The notes: generated by a model not told the origin, from the letters alone. 64,000 nt of DNA from Cyprinodon diabolis (GCA_030533445.1 CM060069.1:30202837-30266836), one strand, 5' to 3'; counted from the stretch's first letter, positions 12,071-24,477 are shown. Translations and numbers: made by a program.

Positions 12071-13135
12071 TCAAAAAATGCAACACAGATTAAATATAAA
12101 ACAAAATGGAAAAGAAACCATTGACCAGCAAAACAGACTGGCATTAATTACTGCAAACTCAATAACAAACTCGAAAAGAAGTCCACAAGGGGAGAACCAC
12201 AACAGCTGTTGGCAGGAAGGATCTTCTGCACTGGTTTGTCTTGCACTGGATCTCGTTAAGCCTCTTCTGAAGAGGATGCTCACTGTTGTCCATAATGTTT
12301 TTTCGCTTTATGAAGAATTCTTCTTTGTGAAATCCTCTCCAGGCAGAACAAATCCCACTCTTTAAAACAGACTTATAGAAGGTAAGCAGCATCCTGCCTC
12401 AAAGACAAAAGGACCTAAGCTTCAATTGGAAGTTCATTCTGCTCTGTCCCTTCTTGTAGATGGTTTCACAAGGGAGGGGCTGCTGCTCAGCAAATATATA
12501 AAATCAAATATTCTAAGACTAAAATATAAAAAATGTCTAATTTAATGTTAATTTCTGTTATCATGTAAGCTTTCTTTACACATGTTCTAAATAATTTCTA
12601 AAAAATACTTTACCATGTTATATAAGTATCTACATACTTTTTTCTGCTATTCATTGCAGAGCAGATTTATTTACATATTAGGTTGCATCTGGGGTAAAAG
12701 AAGACAGTTTTGGACTTTCATTTTAAATATCTTTTTCCATTTTATTATTGGATTGATCCTCTCTCATACTACCTCTCTGAGTGCTTTTTTTTTTTCCAAA
12801 ATCAGAAAATATGGAATGAATATTTAATCCAGTTCAAGTGGAAATATTGCCACTGATGTTACTTAAGTTCTTCTCCCACAAAGAAAGTGTTAAATCAAGG
12901 CTGTAATTAGTTGTTTATTTTTCTCAGATATATAGCTTACCCTATGTTTTTTTGAATATTGCACAAATTAGATAGATGCATTTTACTTCAATGGAGAATA
13001 TATCAGTATACTTTGCCTTGCTGTAAAGACTAAATCCTGACTCTAAGGACTAAATCCACAGACAGGTAAGCCCCAATAAAGAAACTATTAAAACTGAAAA
13101 CTGAAAATATCACTGTGAGGATCTCTATTTTCTGA
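12071..13135. other. Non-coding DNA
   Basis: Several overlapping ORFs at 12071-12392 on both strands show no motif. The rest is AT-rich. No gene is supported. Confidence 0.45.
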
Positions 13136-13150
13136 GTGGTAAAAATAACT

Positions 13151-13372
13151 AATAGGTCCATATGTTCAGAATGGTACTATTGCAATGCTTTGTATATAGG
13201 CATAAATGCAAATTGTCTTAATCGCCTGCAGTTAGTCCAGAACATGGCACCAGAGCTTTTAACATGGGTCAAAAAGCAGGATCGTATTTCAGTTATTCTT
13301 ATGTCTTTCCACTGGCTTCATGTTAATTTTGATTTTAATGTCTTATGGTTGCTTTTAAATGTTTTAAATGTC
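13151..13372 (+). pseudogene. LINE (L2/CR1-like) reverse-transcriptase C-terminal fragment
   Basis: The frame opening near 13136 reads YYCNALYIGINANCLNRLQL, then VQN, a leucine-rich stretch, a KKQDRI block and LMSFHWLHV. This closely follows the CR1/L2/Rex-type LINE pattern around 'DYCNSLYYGL...RLQLVQNAAARLL...RDHITPVLASLHWLPV', the end of the reverse-transcriptase domain. Only about 75 residues are present and the frame then runs into the microsatellite. The LINE insertion is 5'-truncated and non-functional, with small substitutions such as ARLL to PELL. Confidence 0.7.
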
Positions 13373-13522
<150 letters not shown>

Positions 13523-13956
13523 CACTTTTTAAGCCTTTCAATTTCACCAAGAGGCAAATATATAAAAATAAATATTTCCTTTATATCTACATATGTATTC
13601 ATTTGTTTGAAAATGTATTTTGTATCTAACCACTAAGAAAAACAAAACATCACTTTGGAATCCAGAACAAAGTTGAAGACCACAGACCAAAAAAACAGAT
13701 TTCCAGGACTTCAACATTAGTGTTAAACAGAAAGGCAGCTGCTCCATCCCAAGAAGCTGCTTAAAGACCCCACCCTGTCGTAAATTTGAGCCACTGCACT
13801 TTGCCTCACATCACCCCTTTCTGATGGGAGAAACAGGGCTTTTTTTTTTACATTGGTGGCACGATGCATTTAATGTAGCGTTTCATGCAGGGAGTCTTGC
13901 TTTGTGTATGTAATCTTAACCAATCAACCATCAACTCTGGGGGCTGGTCCGGGTCC
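13523..13956. other. Non-coding DNA after the microsatellite
   Basis: No gene seen. A T run and mixed sequence lead into a GC-rich patch. Confidence 0.45.
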
Positions 13957-13991
13957 GGAGCCGAACCCACCGAGTTGGGTTCGGTCGCTCC
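13957..13991. other. GC-rich hairpin
   Basis: GGAG + CCGAACCCA, a 6-nt loop CCGAGT, TGGGTTCGG, a 3-nt bulge and CTCC. The 9-bp stem is perfect and extends by four pairs beyond the bulge. It stands out in AT-rich surroundings. It lacks the boxes of a tRNA. Confidence 0.55.
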
Positions 13992-15089
13992 GTCATCATC
14001 TCATCATCTTAATTTTCCTGTAGTACTTAGAAACAGTTCATGTTATTTAAATGTGCTATAGAAATGAAGTAGAGTGAATGACAGTTTTGCTTTCTATGGC
14101 AAACCATTGTACAGTTTTCATGTGTGTACTGTTCCTGCTTCAGCACACCTTTGAGTTGGTAGGTCGAGAGTAGACCTCTGTTAAACTTCATGACATGTTC
14201 AGATGAACATTTCTAAGACATGTTAACCCAAAAGAACTGGAAATGCAAACCCTTGTCTTTCAGTGGAAAAAGCTTTTGTTTTATTTGGTTTAATATAAGA
14301 TTCTTCAGAGAAATTTTCTGGGAAGTTTTCTGCATAATGCAGTAAGAACGCAATGAAATCATGAATTTTCTTTCTTCAGATGGAGGTCATCTCTTAAATA
14401 TTGTTGTACTGCCAGCTAAGGGTAAACAAAAAACAGTTGATTCCAACTGACAATGAAAGCTGCCATTTTATTGGCGAATTTGTTGAATGTGAAACTTCCT
14501 TGATATAAGTGAGAACTTCTAAATTACATAAGACATTGAACAAAATCTTAAATCAATTGGCAAGTTGTATGATGAGTAATCTTTGTTAAGCCCAAATTAA
14601 CACTTTTCATTTTAATACATTCAAGGTTCTCTTTCCCGTAATCAAGAACAACTACTAACTCAGTAGAAAACATATATTAAATATTAGTTTAGCTAAGCAT
14701 AGGCCATTTCAATTTGATGTTTCTTATGCCAAGTCGGGCTTCTGACCTGCTAAACTCTTTATTTAACTACTCCTTCTCTGATAATATAAATAGTTTTAAC
14801 AGAGCAGGGACGAGCTGAAGCTTAAAATCCTTAACATCATATACATTTTTCCTGGAGCCCAAAAAATCTTTTGTTTTTCTTTCAATGTAAATCTCTTAAC
14901 AAATACAGCAGTAAATTAACTTATTATTTCTTAATTATTATTATTTTAGAATTTCTATCTCATGATTACTCTAGCTTGGAGTCTGCAGCGAGTATGGGGC
15001 TTTAAAGGTATAGAGGATGATCTTTTATTTCCGTGTGGATCATCAAAAAAAGTGGTCCTCCTGATTGTTAATAATTCTGGTCATATGTT
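13992..15089. other. AT-rich non-coding DNA
   Basis: I see no gene, terminal repeat or tandem repeat. Confidence 0.5.
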
Positions 15090-15600
15090 TACGTAAAGCC
15101 GTCCTACATGCTCGTCTATCTAGCTATCTTTTTTCTGCGCATGTGCACTTAGCTATGGTTTTAGACCGTCATTAAAGCTCACCTTTTTCAACGTAGTTCT
15201 TTGAAAATGGCAGAGGGTCGTAAGATTGAAAGTGTTTACAAAGTGTATGAGAAGAAAAAAAGGCCTCAGAAGAGGCAGATGTATCCCAGAACGCTTTGCA
15301 CAGAGAGCTCTCCTTGCAAAGCATTATGTGATTTGCTGTCACAATGGCCCGCTGTCGCCATAGCCTGCCGCTACCCGACAGTGGCAACTAATAACAGAGA
15401 TGGCGCAGACACTGCGCAGTACAGTAGACCAACGGGGAGGTGATCATGTATCCGAACGGTAGGTTTACTGACTTTGCTCTAAAGTCCACTATAAAGTCCC
15501 CACTTTATATAGTGATTCAAGGATATAGGGAAAAGGGTGGACATTCGGGACAGTAACCTTATGTGAAGGATGAAAACAGCAACTTTTAATCAGAGCGTGC
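15090..15600. mobile_element. Possible non-autonomous DNA element with GC-richer core
   Basis: The right part ('ctttatatagtgattcaagg' then 'acattcgggacagtaacc') resembles the 'atatagtgaatagg...gccatttgggac' ends of fish MITE-like elements. The core holds an 80-codon open frame from about 15201 (ATG at 15207, MAEGRKIESVYKVYEKKKRP onward), basic at its start and without a family I recognise. The left terminus was not located. Confidence 0.3.
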
Positions 15601-16057
15601 ACGATGAGAAATGGCTTGTGCACGTACAATTTTTTTTGGAGAGGGCAGATCTTTTAAAAAATTCAAAAAAAGCCTCCACAATACCTGCAATGTTATAGTG
15701 ATCTTACCTGCTCAGAGAAGCAAAAGCTAGTTTTTAAGCCATTTTTATAAACCTAAACGCTATTAGAAATTTATTGTATTTATTACCAACTTGGAGGCCA
15801 TTTTATCTGTATGAACTGTGTTGGTAATACAACAATAACAAAAAATAAACACAAGGAAAACTAAAAAGTAATACTAAATTATCATCATACTTAGCTGTTA
15901 AGTAAAAAGTCTGTAGCTTATTTAGATCTCTGAAGTGTCATCACTCAAAGTCAATTTTTTTAGATAAATACTAGTGGAAAGATTTTTGAAAGAATTGTTG
16001 CAGCACAGCTCAATAATGCCTGTAATATTATTGTTTTGTTTAAAAGGTTAAAAGTTA
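15601..16057. other. AT-rich non-coding DNA
   Basis: No supported feature. A 'gtgcacga...tgtgcac' short inverted repeat lies near 15598-15626. Confidence 0.45.
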
Positions 16058-16983
16058 TTAAAGATACAGTGTGTAATAATTACAGGGATATACAGTCAGA
16101 AATGTAATATATTATACATAACTATGTTATTTATCATCATCTACGAGCTCAGCCTCTTAACCTTAATATTTGCGTTGCCTTAGAATTCGTTATTTATAAT
16201 CACATAGGAGCGGGTCTCGCAGCCATGGAGGCAGACATCTTTGCGCTACGGCAGCGCAGAGCCAACAAACTAGCGATTCCGAGATCGCCCATTACAATAA
16301 CATGCTGCGTGATGATGCTGTTACTCTCCAGTATACTTATTCAGCAACGTCCCTGACGTTTCACAGGTAATGATTCAGTAATTTTCTGTAAAATAATTTT
16401 CTGGATATATACCTCGGTTACTTCTCTCCGGCTCCTTTGGAGATCTTCAAGCCTTTCCTCCTCTGCTCTAGTCACCCCGCTGGCACCTCTCCCTCGCCTG
16501 GCCCTGGCTGCACGCCCACCCCGGCCTCTCTGCCCTCTTCCTCGCCCTCTTCCTCGCCTTGTAACCCCCGTGCCACAAACAAGACTTGGACTCTGTAAAC
16601 GGGGAATATATATTCTTCCAGCGAACACAATCTCGCTGTTAAACTAAAGACTACTATTACTTCATCTGTTTATATCACCATGCAAAGCGACTCACCAAAA
16701 AGTCACAACGATGTAGAAAAAATAAAGGGTATATTTATTATCTTAAGTCTACATGAAATCTATACCCTACACAGACTAATGAAATACTATCTGTAAAATT
16801 ATCTATGTAAACAAACCTCATCACTTGAGAAGGTAGGTGATGCGGACGTCGTGGAAGACATTTTGTCCTGTAACGCTCGCCGTACTGTTGGGGGGGAGAA
16901 GCGGTTGGGGGGAGATGTTCATGTTGCTTCGGTCTGCAGTCTGGACGTTAGATGTCGCTGAAAATTACACACTGTAGCTTTAA
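16058..16983. mobile_element. Non-autonomous DNA transposon with TTAA flanks (element T1)
   Basis: TTAA at 16058-16061 and 16980-16983 bracket a 918-bp segment. Its ends are inverted: AGATACAGTGTGTAAT on the left and the complement AGCTACAGTGTGTAAT on the right. TTAA duplication is used by the piggyBac and Kolobok superfamilies; which of these applies cannot be told. No transposase is encoded. The interior is unusually GC-rich and carries an RG-rich open frame on the minus strand (16413-16628) ending at a splice-donor-like GTATAT. Confidence 0.65.
16413..16628 (-). CDS. RG-rich possible exon inside a TTAA element
   Basis: A 72-codon open stretch on the minus strand has a dense Arg-Gly tract (RRGRGRGRGQRGRGG and neighbouring ARARRGRG, about residues 24-48). 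An acidic-basic helix (EEERLEDLQRSRREV) follows. It ends at GAG followed by GTATAT, a plausible donor. There is no in-frame ATG: the first codon shown is GTG and a stop lies just upstream, so this would be an internal exon or not coding. RG tracts are typical of RNA-binding and nucleolar proteins. It may be a captured host fragment, an exon of the parental transposon, or a chance effect of high GC. Confidence 0.2.
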
Positions 16984-18284
16984 AATGACAATTAGATAAA
17001 GTTTCAGAGTGGAATTTCTTTCTCAGATTTTATTAAATCTACGGTTCTCTTCCTGCTATTTTTTCTGATCGCTGCTGTTTAGCTTGCACATGAAGCAAAA
17101 TATATATTAAGGTTAACTCACATTAAAGACCTCAAAGATATTTATCTACGGAAAGCATTGGGCTGCATATCAGACAGGCAAATGATTATACGCATGCTGC
17201 CAAAAAAGACCTACTAAATAAACAGCTGATAGCAGCTTCAAATATACTTGTCTTTCTCTAGAAGGAACAGTCTATTATTCTCTAATATTCTGTAATAACA
17301 ATTCTATTACTCCTACTGAATTAAGCAGTATTTTTTCTTTTACTGAGATACAAGCTTACAACCATTGTTGAATTACTGTGTTAAAGAAAAGCCTTTTGTT
17401 CATCATACAGACATTTATTTTAGTATTTTTTTGCCCAAAATGGCTTTTGGTTAAAGGGATCATACAATAAGAATCCCTGTCCTGTCTGGAAACTCAATCT
17501 CAGAGATTAATTATGATTGATATTTTTCGTCCATTATAAGGGATTAACTGGAAGTATTTTAATTTTTACTTTTTTCTAAAACTCAATAGCAGAATATTAA
17601 ATTGGCTTGAACTGTCACTGGTCTAAATTGAAGAGGAAGAAAGGTCTGCTATTCTTCAGCTGAGGATAAATTCACCGGTGCCTTTGGGATTGGGTTTCTG
17701 ATTTACAGCAAGCCTGCTTTGTCTCCAGCTGACAGTGATGGAGCTCCAGAGGGGAATAAAACTCTGCAGGGAGAAGGTCTTAGAGGGTGGAAGTCAGTGG
17801 GAGAGGGATCAATGAGTGTCAGAGAAGCTGTCTGAGTTGTAATGCATTTATGCTCTTAGCTGGTCTTCATTCAAGGGACTTATGGATGTTCTATCTCCAG
17901 TTAAGGTCTGATCGTATCTATTATTTATGGATTAAATATAGCACTTCTTTTACAATAGATTTAGTTTTAAATGGTTTTGTTCCTTTTCTTGTTGGATTAC
18001 TCAGCCTATAAAATATAAGCTTCAGAGCTTAATTTTCTTTCCACGAAGGAGCAATTCAATATAATATTTCAACTAGCTACAGTTAGAGCTTTAAAAATGA
18101 ATTTAAATTAAATCAATTTCAAATCAGTTTGTATAGAGCCATTTCACAGCACCCATGTTTTCTTAATGCACTCAAAAGAGTTAATTCAATAAAATATAAC
18201 TGAGACTGATTTAAAAGTTTCAAATCTAAGGAAACCCAGCATTTAGACATTGGAGAGAAATAACAGCTGCGCTGCTGCCATCAA
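16984..18284. other. Non-coding DNA
   Basis: No gene established. About 17640-17830 is richer in GC and contains a weak acceptor ('tgatttacag') followed by 41 open codons, judged insufficient. Confidence 0.4.
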
Positions 18285-18765
18285 CACCTTTGTTTATAGA
18301 TGTTCGAGATCGGCCTGTTTTTCAGTGTAGTCCTGTTTCTCTGACTGGCTGGATGTGCTCTCTTCATCCTCTGACATGGAAGCTAGCTCAGAGCTCGTCG
18401 GCCAGGCTGTGTTTTTCCTGGCTTTTGTAGCTGCTTTTTGTATCTCTGCTTCTGTCTCCTTGAACCCCAGTCAGCCTTAGCAGATGGCCGCTCACACTGA
18501 GCCTGGTCCTGCTGGAGGTTTCTTCCTGTTAAAAGGGAGTTTTTCCTCTCCACTGTCGCTACAAGCATGCTTAGTGTGATGGATTGCGTTCAAGTCAATG
18601 AATTGATGCAATCTGATGGTTTTCCTGAGATAGAAAACTTTGAATCAATTTGACTGTATGATCTGGTGAACTGTAAAGTGCCTTGAGATGACATGTGTTG
18701 TGAAAAAGCGCTACTGTATATAAATAAACCAAATTGAATTGAATGGAATTAAATTGACTTGCAGC
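18285..18765 (+). mobile_element. LINE 3' end (family L), 5'-truncated
   Basis: The segment contains 'ctgctggaggtttcttcctg', then 'ttaaaagggagtttttcc', 'ccactgtcgctacaag', 'gtaaagtgccttgagatgac' and a terminal 'tatataaataaaccaaattg' with AATTGAATTG repeats. This is the 3' UTR and simple-repeat tail of a very common teleost LINE (RTE/Expander-like, from memory). Further copies lie at 41960, 52890, 55010 and 63635, all on the plus strand. No coding part remains. Confidence 0.65.
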
Positions 18766-18959
18766 ATTCACAACTATTGAATGATCATGCAGTGACAGCT
18801 GTAATATGCTTACATTTTGCTGTTCACTTTGAATCAACCTATTATACGTGCATGTAATGTATGTATTGACAGTAGAAAGGAAACCAAGCTCTGAGTGACC
18901 ATCTGACTAGGGGTTTGAAGAGACACAGCATACAGTACACTAAAATGAAAGACAACCTG

Positions 18960-19165
18960 GTGAAAAGGAAAGCTCCATATTTACACCTTGAAGCTTTCTG
19001 TCCCCAATTCCTTCCTAAGAAGAGATCACACAGTACAAACTCTTACAATAAATCTTCATATTAATATGTATGTATTAAACAACCATAAGATGTCATAACA
19101 GATTTTGACATAAATTGCAATCTTACTCAGACCAGAGAATTTGCTTGGGATTACAGATGGCAGCA
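18960..19165 (+). repeat. Diverged duplicated segment, copy 1
   Basis: Shares 'acaccttgaagctttct', 'cctaagaagagatcac', an 'aaccataaga...acagatttt...gacataaattgcaatctta' block and 'gggattacaga' with 20870-21115 in the same order and orientation. It could be a local duplication or two copies of an unnamed dispersed repeat. Confidence 0.5.
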
Positions 19166-19191
19166 ACTCCAGTATGGAAAGAAGTAAAGAA

Positions 19192-19236
19192 GTACTTTCA
19201 TGTTACTTTCATGTTACTTTAATGTTACTTTTTCAT
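19192..19236 (+). repeat. Short minisatellite (TTACTTTCATG)n
   Basis: Three to four tandem copies of an 11-bp unit, the later ones with C to A and T changes. Confidence 0.75.
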
Positions 19237-20132
19237 TTAAGAGATGAGTTAAAATGTGTTGAGCTTGATGAGCGAAATTCTATAGATTTATTCACTGAAC
19301 TGCTGTTGAAAATCAAGGGAACCATTTTCTTAATTATTTATGTATCATGCAAGTTATTTAAATGATACGTAAATCTAGTTTTGTGGCCCATTTGTTTGAG
19401 AAACTCTAATTTAAAATGTGTTTGTTTTCTGCTATTCATTATTCTCGACCTATTGATAACCTTTGTAAATTAAAAGACTACTAAAATGTTATTGTTCCAG
19501 CTTAATTCATCACACACTTAAATGTGCCATCTCAATTGGAATGTTAAAACACACAATAGTTTCATTAACTCGTTTCCTATGCACAAAACATATTCATCAA
19601 CAGGTTTATGAAGAAACACTTTGTGATCTTACATTTGGAATCTTCTTTCTTTGTAAAACGCACTGCTGGTTATATTGGAAGGAGCTGTTAGTTTATAGCT
19701 TTGGCTAGCCTCTGGAAAAATAAGCATTATAACAGACATTTACATTTGTTAATTAATTGTGTTTCTACTATTTTGTCTTTTCTCCCCCCAAAAAGTGTTT
19801 ACTTCTTGCATCGTTGTTGATCTGTTAAAAAACTCAGCAAATCAGCAAATCTCAATGGTCCCAATTCAGAAGGACGGATCAGATGGTTTCAGTTTTTCAA
19901 CCTCTAAAGTGTGATTTTAATCAATGTCATAGGGCTTCAGTTCCACATGTGGGATTAGAGCCCTTATGTAATCTTAAAAGCAAATACGAATACATCTGTC
20001 ACTCTTCTCAGAATCAATGGGAGCCCTCAGGCTAGATTTTTTTCCAGAGCTCTTCGGCCATTGTTTCCAAGCTTCATTAAAAAAGAATCATCAACCAGTT
20101 GTTGGTTATTTTATTTTATATTTTTATATTTT
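19237..20132. other. AT-rich non-coding DNA
   Basis: I see no gene or element here. Confidence 0.5.
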
Positions 20133-20268
20133 ATATCCATCCATCCTTTTTCCATTATGCTTATCCCAATTAGTATTGCGAGGGGTGCTGGTGCCGATCT
20201 CCAGCTGTCTACGGGTGAGAGGAGGAGGACACCCTGAAGAGGTTGCAGTCCATCACAGGGCCACTTAA
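20133..20268 (+). mobile_element. Short interspersed repeat ('CCATCCATC...CCATCACAGGGCC' type)
   Basis: Starts 'atccatccatcctttttcca', passes through 'gggtgctggtgccgatctcc' and 'ctacgggtgagag', and ends 'gcagtccatcacagggcca'. This order is the hallmark of a widespread fish repeat derived from a LINE 3' end. It shows only moderate decay. Confidence 0.6.
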
Positions 20269-20869
20269 AACATAAGTACCATAAAATCATTTGTTTGAAG
20301 ACACTCTCTCTGATTAATTTGTTACACTGACTTTCTGTAGAGTAAAAAACAGAAGAGTCCTAGTAAGCAGTTCAACTTTTTTTCGGATTTAAGTGATTTA
20401 GTCCTAATAACAGAGGCATGCTGCATCATCAATACATCTGAGGTTACTGGCAAACCAATACATGGCTTAAACTTTAACTAAATTTTGTTCAGGTGTTTTA
20501 AGATAAGACATATGCATTATACTGTCACTTAAAAAAATCCAATAAAATACAGATATATTTGTTCTCTTAGATGACTTAATTTACAAAAGTTATTGCGTTT
20601 GTGTTTTGTTTGTTTTTTTTTTGCACTAAAAATGTGTATAAGATCTGGATAAATCAGATTTTATTATGAAGAATGATGAAAAAAGGAAAATAAATAAAAT
20701 TTTCAATTTTGTGCTGTGTAAATACTTTACATGATTTCACAACAAATTCAAATGGTCCTGCAAACTCAACAATTACACTTGCAAACTTAAACCAACACTA
20801 AGCAACTTTTCAACCTTCATAAGTATTTTCATAACTTTTGTGATTACAAGCTGCTGTGAAGATATTGCT
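20269..20869. other. AT-rich non-coding DNA
   Basis: Nothing recognised. Confidence 0.5.
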
Positions 20870-21115
20870 ATGGAAGCTGTGCATACACCTTGAAGCTTTC
20901 TCTCTCCAGTTCTTTTCCTGAGAAGAGATCACTGAGGACAATCTCTTTAATTCTTAACAACATTTCTTTTTGTTCACCCTTGTGTATACAAAATGACAAA
21001 ATAAATCTGTCTAAGTCTAATTAAATGATCAAAAAACCATGAGACACGACAACAGATTTAGACAGAAACTGTAATCTTAGAATAGAGAAGTTGATTGGGG
21101 TTACAGAAAGCAGTG
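20870..21115 (+). repeat. Diverged duplicated segment, copy 2
   Basis: Partner of 18960-19165, with 'acaccttgaagctttct' at its left and 'ggggttacagaaagcag' at its right. It carries an extra ~40 bp ('cacccttgtgtatacaaaatg') in the middle. Confidence 0.5.
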
Positions 21116-21745
21116 CTTACCAACTTGGTTCATATCTAGTAAAGTGGCCTCCAATCACAGTTAAAGATGCATTTTATACAACTCCAGTCTGCCACATCGT
21201 CATATCATTACATCATACATGTTTGCAGATGAGGAGACATCCATGGCTCCAGCCTTATCAAAATATTACACTTTGCTCTTAGATTAAGGACACCGCATTC
21301 CATGTCCAAATCTTTGCCACGTGCATAATGAAGATGACTTTTTATCCCAATTAGATAAACTACTTGGGAAAACATTAGATTTGACAGGGATTATAACACT
21401 CACGCATCATCAATTAAGATGCTGTTAACAATATTTGATCTCTACAGTTGGTTTGAATGATGAATTTTCAGTGTCTGAACTAGGCTAAAGCTTGTTCAAT
21501 TGTGTAATTATCTAGAGACTGCTCTTATCAATATTCATCATTTTATTTGTCTCCCATTGTTTTATTCTTTTTTTTTCTTCCTATCACTGTAGTTGTGTTC
21601 TAGTTAAATAATTATGTACTTGTAACAGAAAAAAAATATTGTGTTGAATAATTTTCAGCAGACTTAATGTAATAGCTGTTTGTGCTTATTTTATACATGT
21701 GGTCCCCTGTCTCTGGAAGTAGTAGCGAAGTCAGTGACATTTATA
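21116..21745. other. Non-coding DNA
   Basis: No gene or terminal repeat seen. Confidence 0.5.
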
Positions 21746-22477
21746 TTAAAGGGGTCATAGAATGCAAAACCGAGGTTACATTGTCATAGATGAATAACGT
21801 TAGTTCAGTGGGTGAAATAGACGTACAGAGAAGTTCAAACCCGAGTGACACCTCCTTTCTATGCAAATCTCACAATTCTAAACTTCCACCATAAAACAGG
21901 CGAATCCAAACGAAGCACTGAATTGATGTCAATTCAGGAATATTGCCTTATTTGTTGCCTTACTTTTGTCATGCCCCACAGAGCTGACGGTGTCCAGGGT
22001 TCGGTTGCCCCGTCCCCTGCTGGCTCCCTGTCCCCCTCCCCCGGGTTTACCGGACCAGCCCAGGAGCTGACGGCTCGGTTCGAGTGCCTGCTGTGTTTCG
22101 ACAACGTACTGCACTATAGTCTACCAAAATCCCGGAAAATTTTGTAATTCCCCCTGGATATTTTTTTAGGTATGAAAAGTAGGACAAGTAAAACAAAAGG
22201 ACGTCTGGTCACCCTATCATATCAACAATTTAGATGTTTCAGTGAGTGAGTTCTTGTTGCTATGATGCTTTAACACAGCTTATCAAAATATTTATGAGCA
22301 TACCATAAAAGGAAGGAAAATCCTTCGTTTCATTCTAGGGCTTTTAACCAGGCTTGCATTAGGGCTCATAGAACAGCAAATATGCCATTTTCAGCTCAAC
22401 CAATATTACACACCCTATTCAGAGACCTTAAGGACCAGCACCAAATGCCCTTTATAATCATTCCTTGACCCCTTTAA
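21746..22477. mobile_element. Non-autonomous DNA transposon with TTAA flanks (element T2)
   Basis: TTAA at 21746-21749 and 22474-22477 bracket inverted ends AGGGGTCATAGAATG and, as complement, AGGGGTCAAGGAATG. No transposase is encoded. The middle (about 21970-22120) is GC-rich, with 'gagctgacgg' repeated twice. About 22160-22220 ('ggacgtctggtcaccctat') resembles a hAT-type end reading TAGGGTGACCAGACGTCC, so a second element may be nested inside. Confidence 0.6.
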
Positions 22478-23494
22478 TGTTTAATGGTCATTATTTACAA
22501 TTATAGTTTTAAACAATATCTATCTTAACAGTTATTATTGAATAAACAAATCCAATTCTATGAGTGGTTTTGAAAGCCACGTTTGATGGTAAATTCAGTT
22601 GATGGCTGTTAATAATCTGATTCAGTTAGACTCACTTCAGTTCATTTATACAGTGTAAATCCAAATTCTTAATTACAAGCATCTAAATTAAATGGCCTAT
22701 TAATCTCAACTCATTTTACAAAAATATCAAATCATGATTTTGGTTGGAATAATATGATTATTCATTAAAATTCTATATTGTGTATCTAAATAATTACTCA
22801 TAATCAAATAAGAAAAATGGTTTTGAAAGACTCCTTACACTGTTTTGTTTTGAATGCTTCTAATGTCCTCATAAATCTTAATATACTTATAAGAAACTTA
22901 AAACCTATAAAAGAAATCTCTATTTTGCCCAGCTAGCCCAATGTCATTGTTATTCTGGTCTTCTGGCCTTCTCAGAGTTGACAGGATCAAATCATAAATG
23001 CCTCTGGTTGTGTGTAGGAGCAAATGGTTCCTGCTTCAGAAGTCTCAAAGCATCAGCTTTCAATTCAAGGTTTGGAGGACAGGGGACCCACAGGAGAAAA
23101 TTAGATATGCTTTGAAGCAAAGACCTTGGCAAATGGCCATAGCTGCTTTAAACTTGTCAGTAACAATTTCAGATGGAGAACCAGATGGCGGTTGCTTCTT
23201 TAAATGAAATTCACAGAGATTGTAAAGCTAACCTTCACAGTAGAAATTGTAATATAGATTTATAACATATTTTAATGTCATTTAAAGAGTTGTATTTGTT
23301 TCAGCGCTTTAATGTTGTATTAAAATGGTGTTGGATTGGTTAAAATAATTTATTGTCTCTCTTGCAAACAGAAAGTTCCAGGCTCAGAATTGAGAAAGAA
23401 TCAAATTTGTAGAGACTTTGGACAGATATTAAAGCCTTGAGCATTATATAAACATATTTGGACCATCAAAACTAACCATTATAGAATTATAAGG
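22478..23494. other. AT-rich non-coding DNA
   Basis: The ORF at 22998-23207 lies in a less AT-rich patch but has no recognisable domain or splice context. No gene is supported. Confidence 0.4.
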
Positions 23495-23560
23495 TCAAGG
23501 CAAATCAAAGCAAGTTTATTTGTATGCTTCTTTAAGCATAAACCATATAGCTCTCCACAT
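23495..23560 (-). mobile_element. LINE 3'-end fragment (family M), antisense
   Basis: 'aaggcaaatcaaagcaagtt' followed by 'tatttgtatgcttctttaag' resembles the fish LINE tail that, in sense, ends 'tacaaataaa...cttgccttg'. A better copy is at 63803-63900. Confidence 0.45.
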
Positions 23561-24477
23561 AGATATCCATCCTTATATTATCTGTATGAAAATGGTTCAG
23601 GTAGCATATAACTGACCCTGAATTAAAAAAATAAAATTAAAAAATGGTATGTACCATTAGATGTAGTTTTAGTTCCTCACTGCTTATGACTGTTTAATAC
23701 ATATTGGGTAAATATTTGTGACATAGAATATTGCTTTAGTTTAGCAAAAACACTGTTTTCATTTCAGCTTCTGCTTGGTTGTTTTCTTTTTTTTTGCTGG
23801 AACCTTTCCTTGATGTCAGAGGGTGAAACTAAAGTTTTCACCAACATGAATTGTTTTGAATTGCTTATGTTGAAATAAAGTATCCATGAAGCACTATGGA
23901 TTTTATCTGGAGTCATTTTGACCCGTACTGTAAATAATCTAAAAACTTTTCATATTTGTAAATTCAGATCAGGTTGATAGTTATAAGTTCTTTATATATA
24001 GAAATGGTTTATAAAGTGTGGTGCATATGCCACTGGTATTAGAGAGAATTAACTTATCTACAACCCTCCCAGGTTCTACTGAACTCATAGCTCATCCCTG
24101 CGGAGGAAAGGTGCCTGTGTCTGCTGGCGTGCTGATGGTTCTAAAAGTACATAGTTGGATACTTCATTGGGCGCTGCATTGTTATGGCCTGTGGGGACAG
24201 TCTCTTCGGGGACTGGGCTGATTTGGGGTCAGGCTCTGAGTGCTCTCGTCTGCCCTTCTCTGGTGGGTGTGGCCATCACTATGTCTGCCATCCCTATGTC
24301 TGCCCTATGTCTTGCCTGTTTATTAGTCCTGGGGCCTGTAGGGTGATTCGCGGGCCACCCACACCTGCTATTGAGCAAATGTTCCTTCTGAAGAAGCTTT
24401 ATAAATTCATTATACATGAACATGACCATGTATACCCACTATGGTACTTTGTTTCTATGTGTGTCATCGATGCACAC
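23561..24477. other. Non-coding DNA
   Basis: The ORFs at 24018-24429 overlap each other on both strands and show no domain. Nothing else is recognised. Confidence 0.4.

Noticed and set aside
17712..17835. Exon candidate after 'tgatttacag' with 41 open codons
   Set aside because: Weak pyrimidine tract, no clear donor, and a peptide without recognisable features; treated as chance.
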